Below the pieces are notes generated by a model. It was given only the letters and a program-made list of their open reading frames with translations, made no database searches and had not been told where the DNA came from. A DNA stretch of 17,659 nt from Pseudomonadota bacterium (GTDB lineage: Bacteria; Myxococcota_A; Polyangia; Polyangiales; Polyangiaceae), in the NCBI GenBank assembly GCA_023460875.1, contig JAEWOQ010000056.1:1-17659 (forward strand), given 5' to 3'. The stretch's first letter is position 1, and every line of letters begins with the position of its first letter. The position numbers and the translations under genes are program-made. Positions 1 to 6,953 of the stretch are shown here, one piece after another.

Positions 1-29
1 GCGCCCCCGCGGGCCGCACACAGGGCCGA

Positions 30-42
30 GGGGGGGGGGGGG
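30..42. repeat. Homopolymer run of 13 G
   Basis: Thirteen consecutive G residues are seen directly. Such runs are prone to replication slippage and also to sequencing or assembly error. No gene reading frame clearly spans it, so a phase-variation role is not supported. Confidence 0.9.
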
Positions 43-1005
43 CGCGGGCCGCCGAGTCGGGGGGTGCGCCGCTCGGCTGGCGGAGCGCGGAGGGCCTCCA
101 GGGGGGCGGACGCGACGAACCGCGGGCCTCCGAGCCGCGGCGTGCTGCGCTCCGGGGGAGGGGCCTTGCGCATGGACGCTCGAGCCGGCGCGCTCACGGT
201 CGGCCCGGTCGGGGGCTGCGCCGGCGTGTGGGGCGGCAGGGTGCGGGGCTGCACATGGATCTTGATGGGACGTGGGGGTTTCATTCTCACGTCTTCCGCG
301 GCGTCGAGGGGGAAAAACGACGGGAGGTTGACCTCTCCGCGGTGGCTCCCGCTCGAGCGAGCCTCTCCGAGCGCGGCGGAGGACGCCGGGGCTCCGTGCG
401 GGGCTCCGTTCGGTGTGGGCCTGCGAGCTCCTCTCCGCGGAGGTGACGTGTCGCCGGCGTGGGAGGGGAGTTGGCGGGGAGGCGGAGTCGAGTTGGCCAT
501 GGCAAGGCGCTCGTCTGGTCGAGGGGCACGTTCGCCGGGCGCCGCTGGGATGCCGAACGGGGAGACCCTCGGGAGCGTAAGTCGTGAACGTTTCGGGAAG
601 AAGCGAGGAGGAGGAGTCGCGGCAGGGCGAGACGCGCGCGGCGGCGCAGGCACGCCACGGAGCGCGCGCCCGTCGACCCCGCTCGGGTCATCGAAATGGG
701 GAGGCGAGGGGTGGCTCTCCCAGCCCCTCGGACCCGAGGATACCCGAGCCCGAGGGCGATTGGCGAGTGCCGAGGGAGGACGCTTCCGCTGTTGGTGAAT
801 TCGAGGCGGCCGCCTCCGGTCCGGTGCCGGCCGGTCAGCGGGCCTCAAGCGTCCCTCGAGCAAGTCGCCGCTCTGCTCGCCCAACGCGAAAGCGCCAGGG
901 CGCCCCGCGCTGACCGCCAGCAAGGGGGGACCATTCGAACGATCCTCACGAGACGCCCGGCACTCCGTTGTCGTCCCTCACCCCCCGGGGTTGCGCGCAA
1001 ACGCC

Positions 1006-1044
1006 TCGACCGGGCAACTCGACCGGGCAACTCGACCGGGCAAC
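1006..1044. repeat. 13-bp tandem repeat, three perfect copies
   Basis: The unit TCGACCGGGCAAC occurs three times without change at 1006-1018, 1019-1031 and 1032-1044. It lies about 55 bp past the stop of the minus-strand ferritin-like gene and directly beside the hairpin at 1045-1075. It is one of several unrelated 11-17 bp tandem repeats in spacers and gene ends of this window. Confidence 0.95.
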
Positions 1045-1075
1045 GGCGCCGCGGACCTTCGAGATCCGCGGCGCC
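1045..1075 (-). terminator. Hairpin downstream of the ferritin-like unit
   Basis: A perfect 11-bp inverted repeat (GGCGCCGCGGA at 1045-1055, its complement at 1065-1075) encloses a 9-nt loop. It lies 24 bp past the stop of the minus-strand gene. No U-tract follows in the minus direction, so it would be a Rho-type or stability hairpin and not a classical intrinsic terminator. The function is inferred from position. Confidence 0.45.
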
Positions 1076-1091
1076 CTCGCGTCCGCGCGTG

Positions 1092-1107
1092 GGCGGCTTC
1101 AGCCGCC
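1092..1107 (-). other. Small hairpin whose loop is the stop codon
   Basis: GGCGGC (1092-1097) pairs with GCCGCC (1102-1107) around a 4-nt loop that contains the TGA stop (1099-1101) of the minus-strand ferritin-like gene. It may act with the larger hairpin at 1045-1075 to define the transcript end. The stem is visible; its role is a guess. Confidence 0.4.
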
Positions 1108-1839
1108 GTTCGTGCCCGTGGGTCGTCCCTGCGCCACGGCCAACCAACTCCGGACCTTGAGCAGGTGATCCCGCTCGTCACGGATCGCCTTCTCGAAATC
1201 TGCGACCATGTCGTTCTGGCCTGCTTGATCGGCGAGCTGAACCAGCGCGTCCCAGCAGTCGTTGTCGGCAAGCTCGAGCAGCAGCGCCGCCTCCAGGCAC
1301 TGGGCGAAGCTCGTCCGCGGATCCACGACCGAGGCGACGACGCCGCTCGTCATGGTCGCGTGAAAGTTCGCCGACGGGGTGAGCGCGGTCGGGTCGCCTC
1401 CGAGCTTCTTGATCGCCGCCTCCAGCATGCGGAAGTGCTCGAACTCCTCCTTCAAGATTTGCTCGACCTCCATGCGCTGCGGGCCGCCATCGAAGCCCCC
1501 GGTGTGATCGAATTTGGAGATCAACGCCTCGTAGACGCGCACCCCGGAGCGTTCGAAGCCGAGCCGCTCGCCCAGCTTGTCGATGAACTGCACGGGGCGC
1601 GCCGCCTTGAGACCTTGCAGCGCCGCCTTCGCCATCCCCTTCGCAGTCGGCGGGGGCGGCACGCTGCCGAGCTTCTCCGCCTCCCGCGCGTAGTCCCCCC
1701 GGACGTACGCGATCTGCCGCTCGTCGCCGGAGACGTTCGGCCGAAACTCCTTGGTCGCTTCGAGCATGTCGCTGCTCAGGCGCGGGGACGTCCCGATCCC
1801 CGTGCGATTGATTCCCATGTCCGCGTGCGTGGTCGCCAT
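1099..1839 (-). CDS. Ferritin-like di-iron domain protein
   Basis: The 246-residue protein has a flexible, proline-containing first 65 residues and then a helical ferritin-like bundle. The ligand set typical of di-iron ferritin-like proteins can be read off: Glu104 in RVYEAL, Glu132 and His135 in an ExxH motif, Glu189 in LLLEL, and Glu222 and His225 in a second ExxH. Such proteins bind two metal ions and act in iron or oxygen chemistry, but ferritin storage, oxidase and catalase-like roles cannot be told apart here. There is no signal peptide, so it should be cytoplasmic. The ATG start is well supported by GAGGAGG five bases upstream. It follows a larger ferritin-like gene on the same strand after 90 bp and is probably co-transcribed with it. 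Confidence 0.8.
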   Translation of the reverse strand: MATTHADMGINRTGIGTSPRLSSDMLEATKEFRPNVSGDERQIAYVRGDYAREAEKLGSVPPPPTAKGMAKAALQGLKAARPVQFIDKLGERLGFERSGVRVYEALISKFDHTGGFDGGPQRMEVEQILKEEFEHFRMLEAAIKKLGGDPTALTPSANFHATMTSGVVASVVDPRTSFAQCLEAALLLELADNDCWDALVQLADQAGQNDMVADFEKAIRDERDHLLKVRSWLAVAQGRPTGTNGG

Positions 1840-1895
1840 GAATCCTCCTCGGGAGCCTCTTCGGCTCGCCTCTTATGAAAGTGTTGGGGCTGCCC

Positions 1896-1921
1896 GGGGC
1901 CGCGCGCTGGCGCCTGGCCCC
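1896..1921 (-). other. Hairpin in the spacer between the ferritin-like genes
   Basis: GGGGCC (1896-1901) and GGCCCC (1916-1921) form an inverted repeat just after the stop of the upstream ferritin-like gene. One further C-G pair extends the stem outward, between 1895 and 1922. No U-tract follows. It could attenuate or protect the transcript between the two genes; this is inferred from position only. Confidence 0.3.
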
Positions 1922-1929
1922 GCGCGCGA

Positions 1930-3135
1930 TCAGTGAGCCGCCGGTTGTTGCCGCTGCCGGCCGTCGTTCACGTTCGGTGCCTGGCGAGTGAGCTCCGTGC
2001 CTGGCGCCCAGATGTAGCCCGCCGACACGAAGTCGGAGGGCGAGCCCTCAGAGTTGAGCTGCTCGCGCTGGCGGCGCGACGCTTCGCTCTCCTGATCGAA
2101 GGGCACGAACACCTCGCCCTTCGCGGTGAGGTTGACCTCCGTGCGCAACGTCTCGCGTATGAAGTCCCTGTGGCTCACGAAGTCGATGGGACCCGGGAGC
2201 TGCGACGTGATCACCTCGGCCGCGTCCCGCCGCTCCACCTTTTCGAACAGGTCGGCCACGTAGCGGAGCTGCCCGAGCTCGTAGTCGAGGAATCGCTCCC
2301 AGATGGCCTTCACGCGCGCGTTCCCCTCGGACTCCACGCAGCTGAAGTAGTTGTAGACCTCGGTGGCCTCGTGCAGGAGCCACTTCTCGAGCCACGTCTC
2401 GCTGGCGTCGATGATCGACTCGTACTGCGTAACGTGCTGTTCCTCGATCGAAGCGATCTCGGCATAGAGCTGTCGGCCCACCGGATCTGCGTAGGTCGGC
2501 CCCACGGTCATGTAATAGTCGTGGGTCATGTGCTCCGCGGACATGATCGTAAAAGCGTGGAGCTTCGTGGAGAGCTCGGCGCGATCCTTCTGGTACGCCC
2601 GCCGGATATCGTCCTCGGCGTCGCGGTGCTCCACGACGGTCGGCCGCCCCGGCACGATGTCCGTGTAGCTCTGCACGAGCGTGTTCGCGTCCTTACCCTC
2701 CACCCGGTCCATCAGGGCCGAGTACCGGTACAGGTGGTCGAAGTCTTCGAGCAACCCGAACCGATAGACCTGGGCGAGGTAGGGGTTCGGCTCCTTGAGG
2801 GCCACGGCGGCGGTGACCTCGATGGCCACCTGCTCGAACCCGATGGTCGTCTCGAGCTGGCTCTGGTCCGGCGGGTTCAGCCAGTTGACCATGGTCTGCT
2901 GGTGCTGCTCGATCCGTCGCACCTTGGCGAGGTGGACCTGCAGGTCGCGGTTCATGCGTGCGCAGGAGTGTCCGAACCGCAGCGCCTCCGCCTCGATCCC
3001 GTTCATGAGGATGACGCGCACGCGGGTGAACGCGTCGTCATCGAGCTTGCTGTACGTCGGCTGAACTAGGTCCTTCCAAGTGAACTTTTGCTGCTCGAGC
3101 GGCGTGCCGCGGTCCTTGAGCAGGTCGATAGCCAT
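1930..3135 (-). CDS. Large ferritin-like protein, possibly two bundles
   Basis: A 401-residue helical protein rich in Glu/His helix motifs. The N-terminal half has EALRFGH (50-55), E76, E101 and LEDFDH (E130, H134). The C-terminal half has AEHMTH (E201, H205), IEEQH with an ExxH (E231-H234), E256 and E259, and E280. This suggests a tandem or enlarged ferritin-like fold with at least one metal site in the C-terminal half; the exact ligands are uncertain. The last 60 residues are polar and look disordered. The frame stays open upstream to 3345, but the ATG at 3135 is preferred because GGAGGG precedes it at good spacing and the 70 residues before it look non-coding. No signal peptide. It is the first gene of a unit with the smaller ferritin-like gene. 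Confidence 0.75.
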   Translation of the reverse strand: MAIDLLKDRGTPLEQQKFTWKDLVQPTYSKLDDDAFTRVRVILMNGIEAEALRFGHSCARMNRDLQVHLAKVRRIEQHQQTMVNWLNPPDQSQLETTIGFEQVAIEVTAAVALKEPNPYLAQVYRFGLLEDFDHLYRYSALMDRVEGKDANTLVQSYTDIVPGRPTVVEHRDAEDDIRRAYQKDRAELSTKLHAFTIMSAEHMTHDYYMTVGPTYADPVGRQLYAEIASIEEQHVTQYESIIDASETWLEKWLLHEATEVYNYFSCVESEGNARVKAIWERFLDYELGQLRYVADLFEKVERRDAAEVITSQLPGPIDFVSHRDFIRETLRTEVNLTAKGEVFVPFDQESEASRRQREQLNSEGSPSDFVSAGYIWAPGTELTRQAPNVNDGRQRQQPAAH

Positions 3136-3220
3136 GTTCCCTCCGCTTTCTGGGCCCGCGATTCGCAGAGCCGGTTGTGGGACGTGAACGAGCGGCGCCC
3201 GTTCGACTGTCACCTTGGCG

Positions 3221-3237
3221 AGCAAGCAACATGCCGG
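3221..3237 (-). promoter_or_regulatory. Possible sigma-54 (-24/-12) promoter of the ferritin-like unit
   Basis: Read on the minus strand, the site CCGGCATGTTGCTTGCT has GG and GC separated by 10 nt and a perfect TTGC half. Against the known TGGCACG-N4-TTGC pattern it differs in two of the first seven bases. It would start transcription about 75 nt before the ATG at 3135. Chance matches are common in GC-rich DNA, so this is only a candidate. Confidence 0.22.
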
Positions 3238-3410
3238 CGGCGTCCCTTTCCGATCTGCCGCGGAAGCGTGGGCGGAGGGTCTCGACGTGGGATGGCGAGG
3301 CGCGCTGACACGTGGTGGAGTGCCACGACCAGGGAGGAACGCCACGGTCCACCTTGGTAGCCGTTCGTGAGCTGGCGGATCCGACCGCTCAGCGTGTCGG
3401 AGGCACGGGC

Positions 3411-3432
3411 GTCATGGCAGGGTCATGGATGA
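3411..3432. repeat. 11-bp imperfect direct repeat at the thiO stop
   Basis: GTCATGGCAGG (3411-3421) is followed by GTCATGGATGA (3422-3432). The second copy holds the TGA stop of the minus-strand oxidase gene (3423-3425) and the first copy puts another TGA at 3412-3414 in a different frame. With two copies and mismatches, this would not stand out alone; it matches the pattern seen at other gene ends here. Confidence 0.4.
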
Positions 3433-4670
3433 CGCATCGGATCGAAGGGCCGCAGATCGATCTGCGGTCGTCCGCCGAGCACGAGGCGAGCGATGGTGTG
3501 CGCGGTCGCAGGTGCAAGCAGGATGCCATTTCGGTAGTGCCCCGAGGCGATCATCAACCCCTCGAGGGCGCCCCGCCCGATCAGCGGGAGGTGGTCGGCC
3601 GTGTAGGGCCGGAAGTTCGACCAGGTGCCGCGCAGGGACGCGTCGGCGAGGGCCGGGACCAGCTCGATGGCTGCCCCGAGGAGATCGCGCACGCCCCGCG
3701 CGGTGACGGTGCGCTGGTAGCCCACGAACTCCAGGGTGGAGCCGATCAGAGTCCGCCCATCGTCGCGAGGGATGAGGTAGCAGCGCGGCCCGCACACCAC
3801 CCGCGACAGCACCGGCGCGGGGCTCTCGAGCTCGACGATCTGCCCCCGCGCGGGGACCACGCGGCTCTGCCCGAGAGAGAGCCCCTCGACGAGGCTCGTC
3901 CAGCTGCCGGCCGCGACCACTACCACGTCCGCCTCGAGGTGCGTGCCGTCGTCGAGGGTGACGCCGCGCGCTCGCTCTCCTTCGATGAACACGCGCCTGA
4001 CGAAGGCGCCCGTCCGGAAGGTCACGCCGGCGCGGGCGGCGGCGATGTGAGTGGCTTTGTAGAGCAGCGGCGGGGTGATGCGGGCGTCGTTTTCGAGCAG
4101 CACCCCGCCGGCGAGGGTCGGCGACAACCCGGGCTCCAGCTCCCGCAGCCGGCGCCGCCCGACGCGCTCCACCGAGCCCTCGGGTGCCTGCCAGGCGAAC
4201 CGGCGATGGGCTCCGGTGAGCGCGGCGCGGTCGAAGGCGACCGACATCGTCCCCCCAGGGCGGAACCCGACGTCGATGCCCGTGTCCTCGATCAGCTGCT
4301 TCACCCAGCTCGGGTAGAGCCGCATGCTGGCGCGACAGAGCTCGTAGAGCGGTCCGGGCGCGGTGCACTCCAGCTGGGCGCCGAGGATGCCGGCGGCGGC
4401 GCTGGACGCCTCGGCGCCGGGGACGCTCTTCTCGAGGACGGTGACCGCCGCGCCGCCGCGGGCCAGGGCGAGGGCGCAGGACGTGCCCATGATGCCGCCA
4501 CCCACCACGAGGACGTGGGGCTTCGCCTTGCGCCCCTGGGAGCGCTCGCCCGCTCGCGGGCCGCTCCGTGGAGCGCGGCTGTCCGAACGGGGGGTGCCCG
4601 AGCGGGGAGCTCCAGAACGGGGAGCAGTGGAGCGACTGGAGGGGCCGGGTCGGCGAGAACGAGCGGGCAT
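3423..4670 (-). CDS. thiO: Glycine oxidase ThiO-like FAD-dependent amine oxidase
   Basis: A 415-residue DAO-family flavoprotein. After an unusual 50-residue Ser/Pro/Arg-rich N-terminus comes the FAD-binding strand VLVVGGGIMG (GxGxxG at 57-62). The C-terminal hallmarks fit ThiO: YLIPRDDGRTLIGST, then FRPYTADHLPLIG and SGHYRNGILLAPATA. ThiO oxidises glycine to iminoglycine, releasing hydrogen peroxide, and supplies the nitrogen donor for the thiazole ring of thiamine. No other thi genes are in the window, so a related D-amino-acid or sarcosine-type oxidase remains possible. The ATG at 4670 is chosen; GTG at 4694 is also in frame, and neither has a Shine-Dalgarno. A TATAAG sequence lies 10 bases before this ATG. 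The N-terminal tail is encoded by 15-bp repeats and is probably not part of the fold. Confidence 0.82.
   Translation of the reverse strand: MPARSRRPGPSSRSTAPRSGAPRSGTPRSDSRAPRSGPRAGERSQGRKAKPHVLVVGGGIMGTSCALALARGGAAVTVLEKSVPGAEASSAAAGILGAQLECTAPGPLYELCRASMRLYPSWVKQLIEDTGIDVGFRPGGTMSVAFDRAALTGAHRRFAWQAPEGSVERVGRRRLRELEPGLSPTLAGGVLLENDARITPPLLYKATHIAAARAGVTFRTGAFVRRVFIEGERARGVTLDDGTHLEADVVVVAAGSWTSLVEGLSLGQSRVVPARGQIVELESPAPVLSRVVCGPRCYLIPRDDGRTLIGSTLEFVGYQRTVTARGVRDLLGAAIELVPALADASLRGTWSNFRPYTADHLPLIGRGALEGLMIASGHYRNGILLAPATAHTIARLVLGGRPQIDLRPFDPMRHP
4582..4626. repeat. 15-bp in-frame repeat in the thiO N-terminus
   Basis: Three imperfect 15-bp units (TCCGAACGGGGGGTG, CCCGAGCGGGGAGCT, CCAGAACGGGGAGCA) encode a repeating five-residue Ser/Thr-Pro-Arg-Ser-Gly-like pattern in the disordered head of the oxidase. 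The 15-bp period preserves the reading frame, unlike the 11-14 bp repeats found at stop codons. Confidence 0.7.
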
Positions 4671-4726
4671 GACGCGCGGACTTATAGCGAACACTCAGCC
4701 CCGTGGCAGTGTCGCCGATCAGCACA

Positions 4727-4786
4727 GGCACCGCGCTCGCCTGCGCCGCCCTTGACGGCACCGCGCTCGCCGGCACCGCGCTGGGG
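4727..4786. repeat. 15-bp tandem repeat, four copies, one degenerate
   Basis: GGCACCGCGCTCGCC occurs at 4727-4741 and again at 4757-4771. A diverged copy lies between them (4742-4756), and a copy with a changed 3' end follows (4772-4786). It fills most of the spacer between the two-span membrane protein gene and thiO, beginning 16 bp beyond the stop of the former. It may affect the leader of the thiO message; this is inferred. Confidence 0.85.
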
Positions 4787-4801
4787 AAGGCTCCCCCGCG
4801 A

Positions 4802-5428
4802 TCAGCGGAGGGGGTCGCGCACGGGGCGGGTGAGCCGTACGAGCCCGTAGACGCAGAACCCGGCGAACCCGGCGAACAAGGCGACCAAGGCCAGGGACCA
4901 GCGGGTCGTCGCGGGCGCTTCGCCGTCGAGCAACAACCAGGCGCGCTCTGGAGTTGCCCCGACCGTGCCCAGGGCCTCCTCGAGCCTCCCGTAGCGGAGC
5001 CCCGCCGAGTCCAAGGGCAAGAGGCGGCCCACGAAGGAGGCGGGCGGCACGAAGTGCTCTTCGGCCATCCCCTCTGGGATGCGCATCTGCACCCACAGCT
5101 CCTCGTTGCCGTCGACCTGAGCGAGGCGATAGCCATCGCCGTCGAGGGGCCGCCGGTAGCGCACCGCTCGATCCGTCACCGCGCCCGTACCGCGCACCCA
5201 GCGGTTGCCGTCGCCGCGCGTGAGATCGAGCTCGGCGAGTCGTCCCACGTCGTCCGGCGCGCCGCCCGCCAGGGCGTAGCTGGCCTCGGGCAGGAGCGCG
5301 ACCATCAGCGACGCCGCCGCCAATGTGGTCGCTCCCAAGACCGCGAGGGTCACCCGTCGGGCTGTGCGCGGTCCCCGCGGCAGGTCGCGCAGGTCGGATT
5401 CATCGGTCGGTAGCGTACGGGGATCCAT
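4802..5428 (-). CDS. Two-span membrane protein of unknown function
   Basis: A 208-residue protein with a polar, Arg-containing N-terminus and a first hydrophobic helix at about residues 26-46. A hydrophilic domain of about 130 residues follows, then a second helix at about 177-197 and a basic C-terminal tail (RLTRPVRDPLR). By the positive-inside rule both ends lie in the cytoplasm and the middle domain faces the periplasm. That domain contains RWVRGTGAVTDRAVRYRRPLDG and ELWVQMRIPEG, which look like beta strands, but I do not recognise a family. The ATG at 5428 has no Shine-Dalgarno. It lies upstream of thiO on the same strand with a repeat-filled spacer of about 130 bp, and diverges from the zinc-ribbon gene. 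Confidence 0.7.
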   Translation of the reverse strand: MDPRTLPTDESDLRDLPRGPRTARRVTLAVLGATTLAAASLMVALLPEASYALAGGAPDDVGRLAELDLTRGDGNRWVRGTGAVTDRAVRYRRPLDGDGYRLAQVDGNEELWVQMRIPEGMAEEHFVPPASFVGRLLPLDSAGLRYGRLEEALGTVGATPERAWLLLDGEAPATTRWSLALVALFAGFAGFCVYGLVRLTRPVRDPLR

Positions 5429-5462
5429 GGGGGAGGAGTGCCTACGTGTCGGCCGAGCCGTG

Positions 5463-5486
5463 GTCTCGGGGCGGGTCTCGGGGCGG
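5463..5486. repeat. 12-bp direct repeat in the divergent spacer
   Basis: GTCTCGGGGCGG occurs twice head to tail at 5463-5474 and 5475-5486, in the spacer between the divergent membrane-protein and zinc-ribbon genes. It could be an operator for either gene, but also fits the general tendency for short tandem repeats in spacers of this window. Confidence 0.6.
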
Positions 5487-5606
5487 GCCCCAAGGTGAGC
5501 CAGCGCGGGCCCCGGCGTGAGCAGAGTGAGCCTACACCGGTTCCGACAGCCGGGGCGGCGGAAGGTTCCGCTCGGGAGCTCCCTGCGCTACGATCGAGCG
5601 AAAAAT

Positions 5607-6140
5607 ATGTCTGCCCCGCAAAAGATCACCTGTCCGAGCTGCGGCTTTCGGAACGTTGCCCCCCTGGTGGGGAATCGTTGTGTGTCCTGCGGCGCCGTCG
5701 TGGACGACCTCACTGCGAGCGGACGGCAAGAGGAGGGCCAGGGAGGCTACCATCAGAGCGGCTTCAGCGTGCTCTGGTTCGGCATCGCTATCGGCATCAT
5801 TGCCGTGCTCACCGCGGCGGTGGTCGCCGGGCTACCTTCTGTCGTGCCCGCCTTCGACTTCGAAGGGTCGGCGGGCATGCTGGTGGCCATCCCCGTGTGG
5901 TTCGTCGGGGGGGTCTTGGTTGGGCTCATCTCTCCGGGGAGGACCTTCGTCGAGCCGGTGTTGGCGGCGTTCCTGGTGGCGTTGCCCACGGCGTTCCTCC
6001 TCCACGAGGGGCAGACCGTGAAGGTGCTGCCTGCTTTCATGTACGTGCTGCTCTCGGCTCTGGGGCTCCTCTTCGCGCTCATCGGGACGTACCTCGGCGA
6101 GCGCATCCAAGTCGGTCCACCGACGACGCCGGGCGGCTGA
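5607..6140 (+). CDS. Zinc-ribbon, four-helix membrane protein
   Basis: The 177-residue protein begins with a short zinc ribbon, CPSC at residues 9-12 and CVSC at 25-28, which should bind one zinc ion. After a polar linker come about four hydrophobic helices, near residues 55-77, 90-110, 116-135 and 142-165. Bacterial proteins of this design are common but have no single function; the ribbon probably sits in the cytoplasm. The frame is open from 5517, but the ATG at 5607 is preferred because CPSC follows directly, as is usual for such N-terminal ribbons, and the preceding 30 residues look non-coding. A TACGAT sequence 12 nt before the ATG is a possible -10 element. No clear Shine-Dalgarno. Confidence 0.75.
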   Translation: MSAPQKITCPSCGFRNVAPLVGNRCVSCGAVVDDLTASGRQEEGQGGYHQSGFSVLWFGIAIGIIAVLTAAVVAGLPSVVPAFDFEGSAGMLVAIPVWFVGGVLVGLISPGRTFVEPVLAAFLVALPTAFLLHEGQTVKVLPAFMYVLLSALGLLFALIGTYLGERIQVGPPTTPGG

Positions 6141-6148
6141 AGCGGGCG

Positions 6149-6300
6149 GCGCAATGCTTCGACGGCCCGTGGGCGGGGGCAGTGTCCGGACGGCGCGGTG
6201 CTCGCTCGGTGCGGTGCCCGGCTGGCGCAGTGTTCGCTCGAAGCTGTGTTCTGGACGGTGCGATGAATCGGACGGTGCATTGAGTTGAACAGCGGTGCAT
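6149..6300. repeat. Degenerate 16-17 bp repeat cluster
   Basis: Following the zinc-ribbon gene stop, related units with a GC-N-GTG-like core recur near 6195, 6211, 6227, 6243, 6260, 6277 and 6294. Steps are about 16 bp in the first half and 17 bp in the second. An earlier related unit starts near 6149. The copies have diverged, suggesting an older array of the same type as the perfect short repeats elsewhere. The array fills the spacer up to the first lipoprotein gene. Confidence 0.65.
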
Positions 6301-6347
6301 GGGGTGCGCGGGACAGCGCAGAGACAGCCCTCCGCGAGCTACCCGAG

Positions 6348-6953
6348 GTGGGGCGCGCACGCGGGCGAGCCTTCGGTCTCGGGTGCTTCTTGGTCGTCGT
6401 CGGCCTGATCGCGTCCGCGTGTGGGAGCTCCGGCTCGGTTGGGACGCAGACCGGCACGCAGCAGGGCGGCGAGAGCTGCCTCGACGCTGCGTCGAGCGGC
6501 TCTCTGTGCGACACGCTCGTCGATCATTTCGCGCGTTGCACGGAGGGGGGCGCCGCTCGGGAGCATCTCATCGACGACTGCCGCGCGACCTGGAGGGGCT
6601 ACTCCGAGCGCGCCAACGGTTGCTTCCTTGGAGAGCTCTCCGAGTGCATGGGAGGCCCCTGTGAGGGCGTGGACGTGGAGCGCTGCTTCCGGCAGGCCAC
6701 GGTAGCGTCGGATCCGGACAGCTTCGACGCGCGCTCGGGGGCAGCGTGCAAGAGTGACGGTGACTGCGACGGCCGTGACGACGGCTGGATGGGACGCTGC
6801 GTGGACAAGCTCGAAGGGTGCTCGAAGTCGGGGGAGCTGTGCGCGACGGCCGTGTCCCTCAAGCGCCCGTTCCGCGGGCAGGTGGATGGCTGTCTCGAGG
6901 AGGGCTGCGCTGCCCTGGAAGACTGCATCTACGCGGCGATGGGGCACCATTGA
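6348..6953 (+). CDS. Cysteine-rich lipoprotein
   Basis: The 201-residue product starts with an Arg-rich stretch and a hydrophobic helix ending in the lipobox IASAC (Cys25), so it should be exported and lipid-anchored. The mature part has about 16 further cysteines, with segments such as CDTLVDHFARC and CFLGELSEC, implying many disulfides and a periplasmic or surface location. I do not recognise a catalytic domain. Its cysteine spacing resembles loosely that of the lipoprotein at 7514-8146. GTG at 6348 is chosen since it gives a normal-length signal peptide; TTG at 6285 is in frame but would lie inside the degenerate repeat cluster. The stop overlaps the TTG start of the next gene, so the two are likely translationally coupled. 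Confidence 0.72.
   Translation: MGRARGRAFGLGCFLVVVGLIASACGSSGSVGTQTGTQQGGESCLDAASSGSLCDTLVDHFARCTEGGAAREHLIDDCRATWRGYSERANGCFLGELSECMGGPCEGVDVERCFRQATVASDPDSFDARSGAACKSDGDCDGRDDGWMGRCVDKLEGCSKSGELCATAVSLKRPFRGQVDGCLEEGCAALEDCIYAAMGHH

Larger units (their letters stand above)
1..1098. other. 1.1-kb stretch without a convincing gene
   Basis: Open frames cross this stretch on both strands, but their translations are Arg/Gly/Pro/Ser-rich, lack recognisable domains and have no ribosome-binding sites, as expected for random open frames in very GC-rich DNA. The first 700 bases look G-rich on the plus strand. It contains a run of 13 G at 30-42, a 13-bp triple repeat at 1006-1044 and a strong hairpin at 1045-1075, both downstream of the minus-strand ferritin-like gene. 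I saw no tRNA, rRNA or SRP RNA. An uncharacterised non-coding RNA or regulatory region cannot be excluded by reading alone. Confidence 0.6.

Noticed and set aside
64..798. 244-residue plus-strand open frame in the first kilobase
   Set aside because: Low-complexity Gly/Arg/Ser/Ala sequence, no ribosome-binding site, no domain; overlapping frames on both strands look equally random.
1006..1044. Short repeats as a CRISPR array
   Set aside because: The units are 11-17 bp and directly adjacent without spacers, and there are no cas genes, so they are simple tandem repeats.
1933..3069. 378-residue plus-strand open frame
   Set aside because: It is the antisense shadow of the large ferritin-like gene, with many Val/Leu/Arg/His residues that mirror the coding strand codons.
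1099..3135. Ferritin-like proteins as encapsulin cargo
   Set aside because: No encapsulin shell gene is present in the window and no clear cargo-loading peptide is visible at either C-terminus.
3136..3345. 70-residue N-terminal extension of the large ferritin-like protein
   Set aside because: The residues look non-coding, and a strong GGAGGG site precedes the internal ATG at 3135.
3312..4850. 512-residue plus-strand open frame
   Set aside because: It is antisense to the ThiO-like gene, which has clear FAD and ThiO motifs; the frame has no recognisable protein features.
3412..5136. 574-residue minus-strand open frame over thiO and the membrane protein
   Set aside because: Another frame of the same strand contains the real motifs; this one is an Arg/Pro-rich shadow crossing two genes and their repeat-filled spacer.
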